Notes: generated by a model not told the origin, from the sequence alone. A DNA stretch of 64,000 nucleotides from Algorimicrobium echini (GCF_900115185.1 NZ_FOVN01000001.1:186001-250000); one strand, 5' to 3'. Shown: positions 9,620 through 18,801, counted from the first letter of the stretch. A program made the numbers and translations.

Positions 9620-9657
9620 TAGGCTAAACCTATCAGACCATTGAGCTAAACTCAATG
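9620..9657 (+). other. Two leader hairpins with identical CTAAA loops
   Basis: Upstream of the HMA-AraC gene there are two small hairpins in a row: TAGG-CTAAA-CCTA (9620-9632) and CATTGAG-CTAAA-CTCAATG (9639-9657). The second has a perfect 7-bp stem. The shared loop is striking, but neither resembles a known riboswitch. They may be an operator or an RNA leader. Confidence 0.3.
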
Positions 9658-9674
9658 ACAATACATTCTATACT

Positions 9675-10256
9675 ATGAACAAACCAAAAGAATTTTGGAT
9701 TAAGAATATGGTCTGTAACCGCTGCTTAAAAGTAATTAAGCAAGAATTACAAGAACTTGAAGTAACAGTGCTTTCCCTTGAATTGGGAAGGTTGCTGGTA
9801 GAAGCACCAAAAAAAGCGAACAATGAAATTATCGATGCCGTTACAAGTGTACTTCACGCCAATGATTTTGAAATTGTTCAGAATGAAGAAGAAATGCTCA
9901 CAGAAAGAATCAAGATTATTCTAATTGAACAATTGCAAGAACTGCCGTTACACATTAAGGTAAAAACATCTGAACTATTGGCTTCAAGACTTCATAAAGA
10001 TTACAAAACATTGAGCAGATTATTTTCAGCCAACCAACAGACAACCATTGAAAAGTACTTTATCAAATTAAAAATAGAGAAAGTTAAAGAGCTCATTCAG
10101 CTTAAACAACATTCCTTTTCAGATATAGGATATTTATTGGACTACAGTAGTGTAAACCACCTGTCTAGACAGTTTAAAGACGTTGTTGGTATGAGTATGA
10201 CCGATTATAAAAATACTGAAAACTGGAAACGAAGTTTTTATGATGAAATTATATAG
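9675..10256 (+). CDS. AraC-family regulator fused to an N-terminal HMA-like metal domain
   Basis: The 193-residue protein begins with a heavy-metal-associated-like fold: KNMVCNRCLKVIKQELQEL puts Cys14 and Cys17 in a CxxC metal site, followed by a beta-alpha-beta pattern to about residue 70. From about residue 100 an AraC-type DNA-binding region follows (SELLASRLHKDYKTLSRLF, then SDIGYLLDYSSVNHLSRQFKDVVGMSMTDY). The likely role is sensing Cu(I) or another thiophilic metal and controlling the flanking resistance genes. This combination differs from the usual bacterial copper sensors CueR, CsoR and CusRS. It is followed by small metal-handling genes on the same strand. Confidence 0.8.
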   Translation: MNKPKEFWIKNMVCNRCLKVIKQELQELEVTVLSLELGRLLVEAPKKANNEIIDAVTSVLHANDFEIVQNEEEMLTERIKIILIEQLQELPLHIKVKTSELLASRLHKDYKTLSRLFSANQQTTIEKYFIKLKIEKVKELIQLKQHSFSDIGYLLDYSSVNHLSRQFKDVVGMSMTDYKNTENWKRSFYDEII

Positions 10257-10325
10257 ATAACAACGAAAGTTGTGCAGATAAATGCCTGTGCCAGTTGTTA
10301 ATTTTACCGTATTAAATCAAAAAAA

Positions 10326-10928
10326 ATGAAAAAACTACTCATCACATTAGTTTTGATTCCTTTTCTGGGGATTGCACAAACTATAGAAAATATAGATTAT
10401 ATCTCGCCCTTTAATAATGACGTGGCTGCGATTAAAAAAGGAAACGAATGGGGATTCATTGACCGCGATGGACAATTAACCGTTGATTTTCGAAATGATT
10501 TAGTGCTAACTAAAACGGAAAATGCTGCCTATCCCATATTCAGTAATGGGAAATGCTTAATTGCCCATCAAAAAAACGGTGTTCTTTATTATGGTTATAT
10601 CGATAAAAGTGGGAAAACCGTCATTACACCACAATTTCTCAATGCCACCAACTTTGAACACGGTAAGGCATTGGCGTTAAAAGTTGAAAAAGAAACCATT
10701 GGGTATAATGACATTTTCAAAAAAGACGTGGTTAGCTACCATTATTTCGAATTGGTTATAGATGAAGAAGGAAAGACCACCGACCATTTAACGAAATTGG
10801 CCATTCACGTATCACCCAAAAATAAGGACAATAAAAACCCACCTGCCATAACATCTAAATTGATTTCGGAAAATTTAGTAGCAATTAAAGGTAGTAACAA
10901 GAAATGGCGTGTTAAAAAAATTGAATGA
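10326..10928 (+). CDS. WG-repeat exported protein
   Basis: A 200-residue protein with a signal peptide (to about residue 17, GIAQT). It has WG-type repeats: AAIKKGNEWGFIDRDGQLTV near residue 35 and CLIAHQKNGVLYYGYIDKSGKTVITPQF near residue 80. WG repeats form beta-propeller-like modules, usually in exported proteins of unknown role. It lies between the HMA-AraC regulator and small metal proteins, so a link to metal stress is possible but only positional. Confidence 0.65.
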   Translation: MKKLLITLVLIPFLGIAQTIENIDYISPFNNDVAAIKKGNEWGFIDRDGQLTVDFRNDLVLTKTENAAYPIFSNGKCLIAHQKNGVLYYGYIDKSGKTVITPQFLNATNFEHGKALALKVEKETIGYNDIFKKDVVSYHYFELVIDEEGKTTDHLTKLAIHVSPKNKDNKNPPAITSKLISENLVAIKGSNKKWRVKKIE

Positions 10929-10996
10929 TAATGAAAACGTATTCAATAAATAAGAAATTAAAATAAATGTTTAATTCAAATAAATAAACTTAAAAA

Positions 10997-11200
10997 ATGA
11001 AACTTATAGTAATCACTTTTATCCTTGTGGGATTGGCATTTGCAGGAATAGCAATAAAACTTTGGGCAAAAAAAGACGGCAAGTTTGCCGGAACTTGCGC
11101 AAGCCAAAACCCTATGCTTAATAAAAATGGAGAGCAATGTGGATTTTGTGGCAAAACTCCTGAACAATTTAAAGACTGCGACGAACCTAAACATTCTTAA
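10997..11200 (+). CDS. Small membrane protein with NqrM-like cysteine motif
   Basis: 67 residues: one N-terminal transmembrane helix (3-22), then Cys34, Cys48, Cys51 and Cys61 in GTCAS...GEQCGFCGK...KDCD. A single helix followed by clustered Cys resembles the small DUF539/NqrM proteins that help metallate Na+-NQR, but no nqr genes are nearby. The metal-rich setting suggests metal handling. Function is uncertain. Confidence 0.65.
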   Translation: MKLIVITFILVGLAFAGIAIKLWAKKDGKFAGTCASQNPMLNKNGEQCGFCGKTPEQFKDCDEPKHS

Positions 11201-11376
11201 TAGACAGTTTACTGGCATAAAAATGGCCGGTCAAATTGTATAGAGGATGGCCATATTTATGAATATGATAGGCGAAAAAGAAATAAACACACACCATTGA
11301 ATGATTAAGATTTAGGCTACGTGTTTACTTCTAAAGACAACTATTAATATATTAATAACTAAAAAAAACTAAAACA

Positions 11377-11646
11377 ATGAAAAACAATCACTGGATATGG
11401 ATGCTCATAGGCTGTGGGTTGCCATTATTGCTCATTTTTTTGGCACCTTCATTTGGTATAGGAGGTGGTTCATCACTTTTTATTTTCATCATTTTTATGT
11501 TTGCCTGTCATTTATTTATGCCCCACGGCTCGCATCGACACGGTGGGCATAACCATTCACAGCATAAACAAAATGATGAAACCAAAAATGGTAAAAAAGC
11601 ACCATCTGCAAAAGCTGAAGAGCAGCACAAAGGACACAAACATTAA
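11377..11646 (+). CDS. DUF2933-like small membrane protein with His-rich tail
   Basis: 89 residues with two transmembrane helices (about 7-25 and 30-50) and a C-terminal tail rich in His and Lys (PHGSHRHGGHNHSQHK, ending QHKGHKH). DUF2933-type proteins accompany copper and silver resistance genes. The His-rich tail could bind metal. It is 11 bp from the HMA-domain gene downstream, so they are probably co-transcribed. An overlapping plus-strand frame at 11465-11710 is a shadow. Confidence 0.7.
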   Translation: MKNNHWIWMLIGCGLPLLLIFLAPSFGIGGGSSLFIFIIFMFACHLFMPHGSHRHGGHNHSQHKQNDETKNGKKAPSAKAEEQHKGHKH

Positions 11647-11657
11647 CAACAAAAGCA

Positions 11658-11873
11658 ATGAAACAAAAATTTCAAATAAACGGAATCAGTTGCGGAGGCT
11701 GTGTAGCTAGGGTAAAAGACACCCTGGAAGCACACCCCAATATAGAAAAAGCAGAGATTTTCTTGGCACCAAAAGGTGCTTCACTTATCACGATGAATGC
11801 AGCACTTTCGGTTGCCGACTTACAAGAACAACTCGATGAGCTCAATGGTTATACAATTACAGAAATAAATTAA
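11658..11873 (+). CDS. HMA-domain metallochaperone (CopZ-like)
   Basis: The 71-residue product is a single heavy-metal-associated domain with the canonical site GISCGGC (Cys12, Cys15) and a beta-alpha-beta-beta-alpha-beta pattern ending YTITEIN. Such proteins carry Cu(I) in the cytoplasm to P-type ATPases or sensors. A CopB-type ATPase is in the same window (32989-35106), and the HMA-AraC regulator upstream has a related domain. The copper specificity is inferred. Confidence 0.85.
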   Translation: MKQKFQINGISCGGCVARVKDTLEAHPNIEKAEIFLAPKGASLITMNAALSVADLQEQLDELNGYTITEIN

Positions 11874-11895
11874 TAACAATCTAAAATTTAAAATT

Positions 11896-12114
11896 ATGCA
11901 TTATTACGACGGACATTTTGGCGGAATGCACCTAATATGGTGGATTATATGGGTCATCTTACTCGCGTGGATATTTTTTATCCCGGCAGATATCCCTTAT
12001 CAAAAAACAAAGAAGGACAGCCCACTGAATATTCTTAAAAACCGCTTTGCAAAAGGCGAAATATCCAAGGAAGAATTTGAAGAATCAAAAAAGATTTTAA
12101 AATCAGACAGCTAA
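11896..12114 (+). CDS. SHOCT-domain small membrane protein
   Basis: 72 residues: an N-terminal transmembrane helix (about residues 11-30, preceded by His-rich MHYYDGHFGGMH) and a C-terminal SHOCT motif (ILKNRFAKGEISKEEFEESKKIL). It is closely similar in its tail to the protein at 752-949. It sits between an HMA chaperone and a DUF5676 protein, with short gaps implying one transcript. Confidence 0.8.
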   Translation: MHYYDGHFGGMHLIWWIIWVILLAWIFFIPADIPYQKTKKDSPLNILKNRFAKGEISKEEFEESKKILKSDS

Positions 12115-12131
12115 CTTAAAACTTTAAAATT

Positions 12132-12407
12132 ATGTATCGATTAAACGTAAAAAAACTCGGATTTGCTTTCGGTCTTACTGGAGCACTAATTTACTTGGGT
12201 TGTATGATAGTAATGGCTACAGCAGGACGGGAAGGCACAATCGCCTTTTTCAATAGCTTATTGCACGGCTTGGATACTACCAATATCATTAGAATGGATG
12301 TTCCTGTATTAGAAGTGTTAATGGGAATAGTGCAAACTTTTATTCTTTGGTGGCTAATAGGTGCCTGTATTGGAGGTTTTTATAATACCCAAATTAAAAA
12401 GAGATGA
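12132..12407 (+). CDS. DUF5676 family membrane protein
   Basis: A 91-residue protein with two transmembrane helices (about 11-32 and 62-85) separated by a loop containing LLHGLDTTNIIRMD. The pattern matches the DUF5676 family that commonly accompanies copper and other metal resistance genes. Function is unknown. It ends the run of small plus-strand metal genes. Confidence 0.75.
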   Translation: MYRLNVKKLGFAFGLTGALIYLGCMIVMATAGREGTIAFFNSLLHGLDTTNIIRMDVPVLEVLMGIVQTFILWWLIGACIGGFYNTQIKKR

Positions 12408-12514
12408 TTTGTCATTCCTGAAATAAGAATTTTATTCATTCCGGTTTAGTGTATGCCTCTATCAAGAATATTTAAAAGGTATTCCAACACCGCTTGAATT
12501 AAGAAAACAACTAT

Positions 12515-13315
12515 ATGAAAAGTAGTACCACTTATAGAAATATCAAGACCATTTTGACTCATTTGTTAATTGGGGCAGGCATTTTTTATTTCCTGGTACA
12601 CCCTTTTACAATGGTACTCTATTGGTTTGAATACAGTGATACAACCTTATCATTCTCTTTGTTCCAAGAAATCTTAATTGAACGCTTTTTGGAATCCTTC
12701 ACTTTCGATATGCAGGGAATGGGCGGCCTCTTAACTTTATTGGGGGGATTCTTGGGGATAGTTTCAGGTTTGTTTTGGATAACACTGAAAAAGAAAAATG
12801 AACTTATAGGCGCACAACAGCGATTACTTGTTCGTGATATTGAAGAATTAATCGAATCTGGCGAAAATGAACGAGTAGAATTTAAGTCTTCCATACGTTA
12901 TGACTATTACCGTAAATCTACCAATCGCGACCTAGAAGTGATTATAGCCAAAACCATCACAGGGTTTATGAACGCAAAAGGCGGGAAATTAATAATTGGT
13001 GTTGATGACGAAGGAAATGTTCTGGGACTGGAAAAAGATTATAAAACCCTAAAGCACAAAAACAGGGATGGGTATGAACGTGAGGTGTTCAGGATTATTT
13101 CTACACAATTGGGTCACGAGGCTTGTTTCAGCAACCATATTTCATTCTACGATATTAATGAAAAAGATGTTTGCGTAGTGGATATCGAACCTTCGGAAAA
13201 ACCCATTTATGTCAACGATACCGAAAACACCACATTCTATGTGCGTACTGGTAATGCAACCTACCCATTGACGGTTAAGGAAGCTGTTAATTATTTAGAA
13301 AATAGAAAACAATAG
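12515..13315 (+). CDS. Membrane-anchored Schlafen AlbA_2 domain protein
   Basis: 266 residues: two N-terminal transmembrane helices (about 15-35 and 68-90) followed by a cytoplasmic AlbA_2 (Schlafen-type) domain from about residue 105. Visible landmarks are ESGENERVEFKSSIRYDY, the MNAKGGKLIIGVDDEGNVLGL core and the AEYPLTVKEAV-like C-terminus. AlbA_2 domains are nucleic-acid-binding or putative nuclease domains seen in regulators and defence proteins. Membrane anchoring is less common. It is 4 bp from the next gene, so the two are probably expressed together. Confidence 0.75.
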   Translation: MKSSTTYRNIKTILTHLLIGAGIFYFLVHPFTMVLYWFEYSDTTLSFSLFQEILIERFLESFTFDMQGMGGLLTLLGGFLGIVSGLFWITLKKKNELIGAQQRLLVRDIEELIESGENERVEFKSSIRYDYYRKSTNRDLEVIIAKTITGFMNAKGGKLIIGVDDEGNVLGLEKDYKTLKHKNRDGYEREVFRIISTQLGHEACFSNHISFYDINEKDVCVVDIEPSEKPIYVNDTENTTFYVRTGNATYPLTVKEAVNYLENRKQ

Positions 13316-13319
13316 GTCT

Positions 13320-14027
13320 ATGCAATACGTCTGGTTTATATGGTCTCTCATTATTCTTGCACTTTGGGCAGTTATTTTCTTGTCTAAAAAAGGGAATAGA
13401 AAAGAAATGCTTAAAATGAGCCTTATTACAATGCCCTTTGGTTTAACAGAACCATTATTTGTTCCAGAATATTGGATGCCACCTTCACTGTTTGATTTGG
13501 CGGAAAAAACAGGTTTTGATATTGAAAGTTTAATCTTCTCTTTCGCCATAGGTGGTATTGGTACGGTACTCTACAATCTTATTTTTAAAAGAGGTCTTGC
13601 CCGCATACCGCATAGCGAACGAAGTCATAGCAGGCACCGATTGCATATTTATTTACTTTTTACGCCAGCATACGTGTTCATCATTCTAGCGCTATTTACG
13701 TCGCTCAATCACATTTATTGCGGCATTATAGCTTTGTTCATAGGTGGGTTAGCAACCCTTTATTGTCGTCCGGATTTAAAAGGAAAGATATGGGTTGGGG
13801 GAATTCTTTTTACGGTATTGTACTTCATTTATTTCGGAAGTATCCTTCCATTTTATCCGCAATATGTTGAGCTGTACTGGAACCTTGACAGCCTAACCCA
13901 TATTCTGGTTCTGGGAATCCCCTTTGAAGAATTATTGTTCGCCTTCACCTTTGGAATGTACTGGTCTGGATTGTACGAACACATCTATTGGCGAAAACTT
14001 ATACACTTAAATAAAGCACGTAATTAA
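13320..14027 (+). CDS. Lycopene-cyclase-domain membrane protein
   Basis: A 235-residue polytopic membrane protein with about seven helices. The repeated GLTEPLFVPEYWMPPSLF and GIPFEELLFAFTFGMYWSGLYEH segments match the PxE(E)xxF signature of heterodimeric/fused CrtYcd-type lycopene cyclase domains. No carotenoid genes (crtB, crtI) are in the window. It may therefore act on another substrate or simply share the fold. It is 4 bp downstream of the AlbA_2 protein. Confidence 0.65.
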   Translation: MQYVWFIWSLIILALWAVIFLSKKGNRKEMLKMSLITMPFGLTEPLFVPEYWMPPSLFDLAEKTGFDIESLIFSFAIGGIGTVLYNLIFKRGLARIPHSERSHSRHRLHIYLLFTPAYVFIILALFTSLNHIYCGIIALFIGGLATLYCRPDLKGKIWVGGILFTVLYFIYFGSILPFYPQYVELYWNLDSLTHILVLGIPFEELLFAFTFGMYWSGLYEHIYWRKLIHLNKARN

Positions 14028-14043
14028 TTTAAAACTATATAAA

Positions 14044-14559
14044 ATGAAACAAATCCCTTTAAATAAAAAAAACAGTAAGATGCAAGTCATAGTCCGTAAA
14101 AACCCAGTGGAAAAGATTTATCGATTGTCCATAGGTCTTGTAATGCTTTTATTGCTCTCAATGTTGCTTCTATCTTGTGCCGACAAGAACAAAGAAGTTA
14201 CTGAAAGTGCACTACAGTCAAATACCGAAGTCTCTAAAAAGATAAAAGAAAACAATTCTGCTGCCCAAAACTATGAAATTGTCCCAAACGACAAAGTGTG
14301 TATGGTAAACGACAGGTTTATGGGCGTAACGCAAATACCTATTGAAGCCAACGGAACTACTTATTACGGTTGTTGTGAAAATTGTGTTGAAAAATTACAG
14401 AAAAATCTGGGTGATGTCCGTTTTGGCGTAAACCCTCTTAATGATTCAAAAGTAGATAAAGCTTCGGCAATTATTGTTCAGGATAAAAACAGCGGAAGTG
14501 TTTTTTACTTCATATCGAAAGAAGATGCCCAAACATTTATAAACAAGAATAAGGCATAG
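14044..14559 (+). CDS. Lipoprotein with TRASH/YHS-like metal site
   Basis: 171 residues with a lipobox (MLLLSC, Cys at about 45) after a transmembrane-type signal; a shorter start at the internal Met codon 14080 is possible. The mature part has VCMVNDRFMG and YYGCCENCVEKL, a Cys-rich pair resembling TRASH/YHS metal-binding modules, and ends with FYFISKEDAQTFINK. It probably binds copper or a similar metal at the membrane surface. It follows the lycopene-cyclase-domain gene by 16 bp. Confidence 0.65.
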   Translation: MKQIPLNKKNSKMQVIVRKNPVEKIYRLSIGLVMLLLLSMLLLSCADKNKEVTESALQSNTEVSKKIKENNSAAQNYEIVPNDKVCMVNDRFMGVTQIPIEANGTTYYGCCENCVEKLQKNLGDVRFGVNPLNDSKVDKASAIIVQDKNSGSVFYFISKEDAQTFINKNKA

Positions 14560-14588
14560 GACATCTCAATTAATAACACCTTCAAATT

Positions 14589-15050
14589 ATGAAAATTGTA
14601 TTGGCCATAGATGGTTCAGATTTTAGTAAAGTAGCCATTAACGAGCTTAAGAAAATGACTTTATCCTCAAATAGTGAAATTCATATTATAAATGTTTATG
14701 AAGTTCCTAAAACAACCAGTCTGGGATTGCATACTATGGGCGGCAAGATAGGAAATTACATAGAAGAAATTAAAAGTAACGCTCAAAAATTGGGAAACAA
14801 AATCGTTTCAGAGGCTTCCGATAAAATCAAGGCCGAAAACAAAGCACTTACCATAACCACAAGCGTTGTTAGCGGACTGCCCAAAAGTATTATTAATGAA
14901 AAAGCAGAAGATTGGGGTGCAGATTTAATTGTAGTAGGCTCTCAGGGTCTCGGTGCTTTTTCTCGCTTAGTATTGGGCTCTGTATCCCAATATTTGACCA
15001 CAAATGCCAAATGTTCAGTACTGATTGCAAGAGATAGAAATAAAAAATGA
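14589..15050 (+). CDS. Universal stress protein, single domain
   Basis: A 153-residue UspA-fold protein starting MKIVLAIDGSDFSK with the ATP-binding motif GSQGLGAFSRLVLGSVSQYL near the C-terminus (G-2X-G-9X-GS form). ATP-binding Usp proteins help survival in energy or redox stress. Its end overlaps the next gene (NDH-2) by 4 bp, so the two are co-translated. It opens the long metabolic cluster. Confidence 0.9.
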   Translation: MKIVLAIDGSDFSKVAINELKKMTLSSNSEIHIINVYEVPKTTSLGLHTMGGKIGNYIEEIKSNAQKLGNKIVSEASDKIKAENKALTITTSVVSGLPKSIINEKAEDWGADLIVVGSQGLGAFSRLVLGSVSQYLTTNAKCSVLIARDRNKK

Positions 15051-16402
15051 AAGAAAAGCAAACACATAGCATTAAATTAGAATCCACTTGTAAGATAACA
15101 GATGAGATATGTCTCCCCGATACTAAATTACCTCGTGTGGTTATCGTTGGTGGTGGGTTTGCAGGTTTGGCATTGGTTGAGAAACTGAAACACAAAGAAG
15201 TTCAAGTGGTTTTACTCGATAAAAATAACTTCCATCAGTTTCAGCCTTTATTGTATCAAGTGGCAACGAGTGCCCTGGAGCCTGACAGTATTGTATTTCC
15301 ATTCAGAAAACAAATCAATGGCTATAAAAATGTTTTCTTTCGTTTGGCTGAAGTTGAGGAAATTCAACCTGATTCAAATACTATATTGACCAATAAGGGA
15401 AGTATTTCTTATGACTATTTAGTGTTGGCTACTGGCACGACCACCAATTTCTTTGGGATGGATTCTGTGGCCGAAAATAGTTTGGGGATGAAGGATATTC
15501 GCGATTCCCTCAACATCCGTCATATGATGTTGCAAAATTTGGAACAGGCAGCTATTACTTGTGATGATGAAGAACGCGACGCGTTGACAAATTTTGTAAT
15601 AGTAGGTGGTGGTCCAGCAGGCGTAGAAATGGCAGGAGCTTTGGCAGAGTTTTGCAAATATATCCTTCCCAAAGATTACCCAGAGTACCCTTCTTCCATT
15701 ATGAATATTTATTTAATAGAAGCCATTGATGAGTTGTTAAGCACGATGTCAGACAAGGCATCATCGAAAACCCTCAAATATTTAGAAGATTTGAATGTAA
15801 AGGTATTATTAAATGAAGCTGTAAGCAATTATGATGGAAAAGAAGTCACTATCAAAAGTGGTAAGACCATTTTGGCTAAAAATCTTATCTGGACGGCGGG
15901 TGTTAAAGGACAGTTCCCAAAAGGTATTGATGAAAAACACGTGGTTAAGGGCAACCGCTTAAAAACAGACTCATTTTTAATGGTAGAAGGTTACAAAAAC
16001 ATTTTTGCCATAGGCGATATAGCGGCTGTAATTACAGAAGAAACGCCGAAAGGACATCCGCAAGTAGCACAAACAGCTATTCAGCAAGGTAAATATTTGG
16101 GTAATGTATTATTGAAAATTATTAAGGATAAAGGCGTGAACCCTTTCGAATATAAAGACAAAGGTTCATTGGCCACCGTAGGAAAACGCAAGGCTGTAGC
16201 TGATTTGGGCAAATTCAAATTTGCAGGTTATTTCGCTTGGTTGCTATGGTCAATTGTACACTTATTATCCATAAGCGGATTTAGAAATAGATTGATGGTT
16301 GGTTTTAATTGGGCGGTAAGCTATTTCACATATGAAAAGAGCAACCGCCTGATTATTAGAAATTTTAAACCAAAACCTTCAGTTAATAACACAAAGAAAT
16401 AA
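15047..16402 (+). CDS. Type II NADH dehydrogenase (NDH-2)
   Basis: 451 residues with two Rossmann motifs: VIVGGGFAGLALVEKL near residue 28 (FAD) and FVIVGGGPAGVEMAGALAEF near residue 185 (NADH). It also has the FAIGDIA segment and a C-terminal amphipathic/membrane stretch (FAWLLWSIVHLLSISGF) that anchors NDH-2 to the inner membrane. It passes electrons from NADH to quinone without pumping protons and without iron-sulfur clusters, an advantage when copper damages clusters (inference). It overlaps the Usp gene and is 7 bp from the permease. Confidence 0.9.
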   Translation: MKEKQTHSIKLESTCKITDEICLPDTKLPRVVIVGGGFAGLALVEKLKHKEVQVVLLDKNNFHQFQPLLYQVATSALEPDSIVFPFRKQINGYKNVFFRLAEVEEIQPDSNTILTNKGSISYDYLVLATGTTTNFFGMDSVAENSLGMKDIRDSLNIRHMMLQNLEQAAITCDDEERDALTNFVIVGGGPAGVEMAGALAEFCKYILPKDYPEYPSSIMNIYLIEAIDELLSTMSDKASSKTLKYLEDLNVKVLLNEAVSNYDGKEVTIKSGKTILAKNLIWTAGVKGQFPKGIDEKHVVKGNRLKTDSFLMVEGYKNIFAIGDIAAVITEETPKGHPQVAQTAIQQGKYLGNVLLKIIKDKGVNPFEYKDKGSLATVGKRKAVADLGKFKFAGYFAWLLWSIVHLLSISGFRNRLMVGFNWAVSYFTYEKSNRLIIRNFKPKPSVNNTKK

Positions 16403-16409
16403 TTTACGA

Positions 16410-17762
16410 ATGAAAGACACAACAGATAAAAACAATAAGCTTTCCCTAATAGGATCCATATCCCTAGGTACTGGTGTAATGATAGGTGCTGGGATATTTG
16501 TCCTTATGGGGCAAATAGCCGAGTTAGTAGGTGATCTGTTCCCGATTGCCTTTATTGCAGGAGCTGTTGTAGTGGGTTTCAGCTCTTATTCTTACGTAAA
16601 GTTCTCAAATGCCTTTCCGTCATCTGGAGGGGTGGTTAAGTTTTTCAATAAATCCTATGGTCCTGGAACGACAACAGGTGTCTATTCCTTATTAATGTAT
16701 GTATCAATGGTTGTCGCACAAAGTTTGGTGGCGGGAACATTTGGCGCTTATACCCTTCGATTATTCCCAGAAAGTTATGCCGGTTATGCATCCATTCTTG
16801 GTATTCTACTTTTGGTAACAGCTTATGTTATAAATATTCTAGGAAATAAAGTAATTGGAGCAACGGCCACTTTTACAGCAATTATTAAAGTAGGTGGCAT
16901 TGCACTACTTGCGATTGCAGGTCTGATAGCTTCCGGATTTGCAGATATTACAGGAGACTATATCCCAAAAAATACCGAAACCTTACCAAAAGGATTTGGC
17001 TTTGTAGCGGCATTGGCATTGTCGATCCTTGCCTATAAAGGGTTTACCACAATCACGAATCAAGGTGGAGATATCAAAAATCCACACAAAAACCTTGGAA
17101 GATCCATTGTGATTTCAATTCTTATCTGCACACTTATCTATGTGGCCTTGGCACTTGCTGTTGCAGGTGGTTTGAGCATCCCTGAAATAATAAAGGCAAA
17201 AGATTATGCTTTGGCAGCAGCAGCCGAACCTGTTTTTGGGGAATGGGGTTTATGGTTCACTATAGCCATCGCTATTGTAGCAACCTTTTCAGGGGTTATC
17301 GCCAGTGTATTTTCGGCATCGCGCTTATTGGGGATGTTGAGCAATATGAAACAGATACCCTCTTTAAAAAAAATGGGTAATTTTAAAAACCCAGCGCTCA
17401 TATTCACGGTTGCCCTTGCCATTTTACTCACTGCCCTTTTCGACTTAACAAGAATCGCTTCTATAGGAGCTATTTTCTACCTTATTATGGATATAGCTAT
17501 CCATTGGGGACTTTTTCGCAACCTAAAAAACGAGGTGAAATTTAAACCCATCATTCCGTTAATAGCTATTGTAATGGACACGGTAGTACTGGCAGCCTTT
17601 CTATATATAAAATATCTGAATGATCCAATGGTGCTCATCGTAGCAGCAATTGGAATTATCCTGATTCTTGTTGCGGAACGGTTTTTTATGATTTCGCATA
17701 CAGACGATGAAGGTAATATGCCAATGGGAATGGAAACTAAAAAAACAATTAAACATAATTAA
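16410..17762 (+). CDS. APC-superfamily amino acid permease
   Basis: A 450-residue transporter with about 12 helices and the APC-family opening GSISLGTGVMIGAGIFVLMG, where GAGIF lies in the substrate-binding unwound part of TM1. The substrate cannot be assigned from sequence alone. It lies between NDH-2 and a type II GAPDH with short gaps on both sides and is likely part of the same transcript. Confidence 0.88.
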   Translation: MKDTTDKNNKLSLIGSISLGTGVMIGAGIFVLMGQIAELVGDLFPIAFIAGAVVVGFSSYSYVKFSNAFPSSGGVVKFFNKSYGPGTTTGVYSLLMYVSMVVAQSLVAGTFGAYTLRLFPESYAGYASILGILLLVTAYVINILGNKVIGATATFTAIIKVGGIALLAIAGLIASGFADITGDYIPKNTETLPKGFGFVAALALSILAYKGFTTITNQGGDIKNPHKNLGRSIVISILICTLIYVALALAVAGGLSIPEIIKAKDYALAAAAEPVFGEWGLWFTIAIAIVATFSGVIASVFSASRLLGMLSNMKQIPSLKKMGNFKNPALIFTVALAILLTALFDLTRIASIGAIFYLIMDIAIHWGLFRNLKNEVKFKPIIPLIAIVMDTVVLAAFLYIKYLNDPMVLIVAAIGIILILVAERFFMISHTDDEGNMPMGMETKKTIKHN

Positions 17763-17776
17763 TAAAAACAATTTAT

Positions 17777-18790
17777 ATGAAAAATATAGCAGTTATAGGA
17801 TACGGAGTCATTGGAAAAAGGGTGGCGGATGCCATCAATCTACAAGACGATATGAAACTTTCGGGCGCGTGTGATATCATTAGCGATTGGCGCATTCAAA
17901 ATGCGGTAAGAAAAGAGTACGATATCTACGCTGCAACTCAAGAAGCAGAAGGCAAAATGAAATCTGAAGGTATTTCAGTAAAAGGCGATATGCACGACCT
18001 GTTGAAAAAATCGGATCTCGTTGTGGACTGTACCCCTAAAAAGATTGCGGCTCAAAATGTAGCAATTTATAAAGAACAAAACATCAAATTTATTTTACAC
18101 GGAGGCGAAAAACACGAAACCACAGGCCATTCCTTTAGTGCTGAAAACAATTATCAGTCTGCTCTAAATCTAGATGCTACACGTGTAGTTTCCTGCAACA
18201 CCACTTCCATCTTAAGAACATTAACCGCTTTAAAAAGAGCCAATTTATTGGATTACGCCAGAGGAACACTTTTGAGAAGAGCAACAGATCCTTGGGAAAG
18301 CCATTTAGGTGGTATTATGAATACGATGGTTCCTGAAAAAGACATCCCGAGCCACCAAGGCCCTGATGCTAAAAGTGTTGACCCAGATTTGGATGTCATC
18401 ACTGCCGCAGTAAAGGTTCCAGAAACTTTGAGCCATATGCACTATTGGAACGTGAAGTTAAAAAAACAAGCCTCAAAAGAAGAAGTGCTGAATGCTTTCA
18501 AAACGTCTAGTCGCATCAAACTGATTCAATATGACCAAGGCCTAGTTTCAAACAACACCATTAAGGAAATGTTTTTGGATATGGGAAGACCTTGGGGCGA
18601 TATGTACGAAGTAGCCCTATGGGAAGATATGTTGAAAGTACAGGGCGACGAACTTTTTTATGCATACGTGGTAGATAATCAAGCCATTGTAATCCCCGAA
18701 ACGATTGATGCCATTAGAGCATTAACTGGAATTGAAACAGATGGTGCAAAATCCATCGCCAAAACAAATGAAAGTTTAGGAATTCTTTAA
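17777..18790 (+). CDS. Type II (archaeal-type) glyceraldehyde-3-phosphate dehydrogenase
   Basis: 337 residues matching the archaeal-type GAPDH rather than the common bacterial GapA. The N-terminal Rossmann motif is [15 protein letters not shown]. The catalytic cysteine is in VVSCNTTS at Cys140, the position known for archaeal enzymes. The segment [18 protein letters not shown] and the late [11 protein letters not shown] are also typical. It oxidises glyceraldehyde-3-phosphate with NAD(P)+. In bacteria this family is uncommon. It sits directly before a class I aldolase, with phosphofructokinase nearby, forming a glycolytic set. Confidence 0.88.
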   Translation: MKNIAVIGYGVIGKRVADAINLQDDMKLSGACDIISDWRIQNAVRKEYDIYAATQEAEGKMKSEGISVKGDMHDLLKKSDLVVDCTPKKIAAQNVAIYKEQNIKFILHGGEKHETTGHSFSAENNYQSALNLDATRVVSCNTTSILRTLTALKRANLLDYARGTLLRRATDPWESHLGGIMNTMVPEKDIPSHQGPDAKSVDPDLDVITAAVKVPETLSHMHYWNVKLKKQASKEEVLNAFKTSSRIKLIQYDQGLVSNNTIKEMFLDMGRPWGDMYEVALWEDMLKVQGDELFYAYVVDNQAIVIPETIDAIRALTGIETDGAKSIAKTNESLGIL

Positions 18791-18801
18791 TCACTAATAA
18801 A

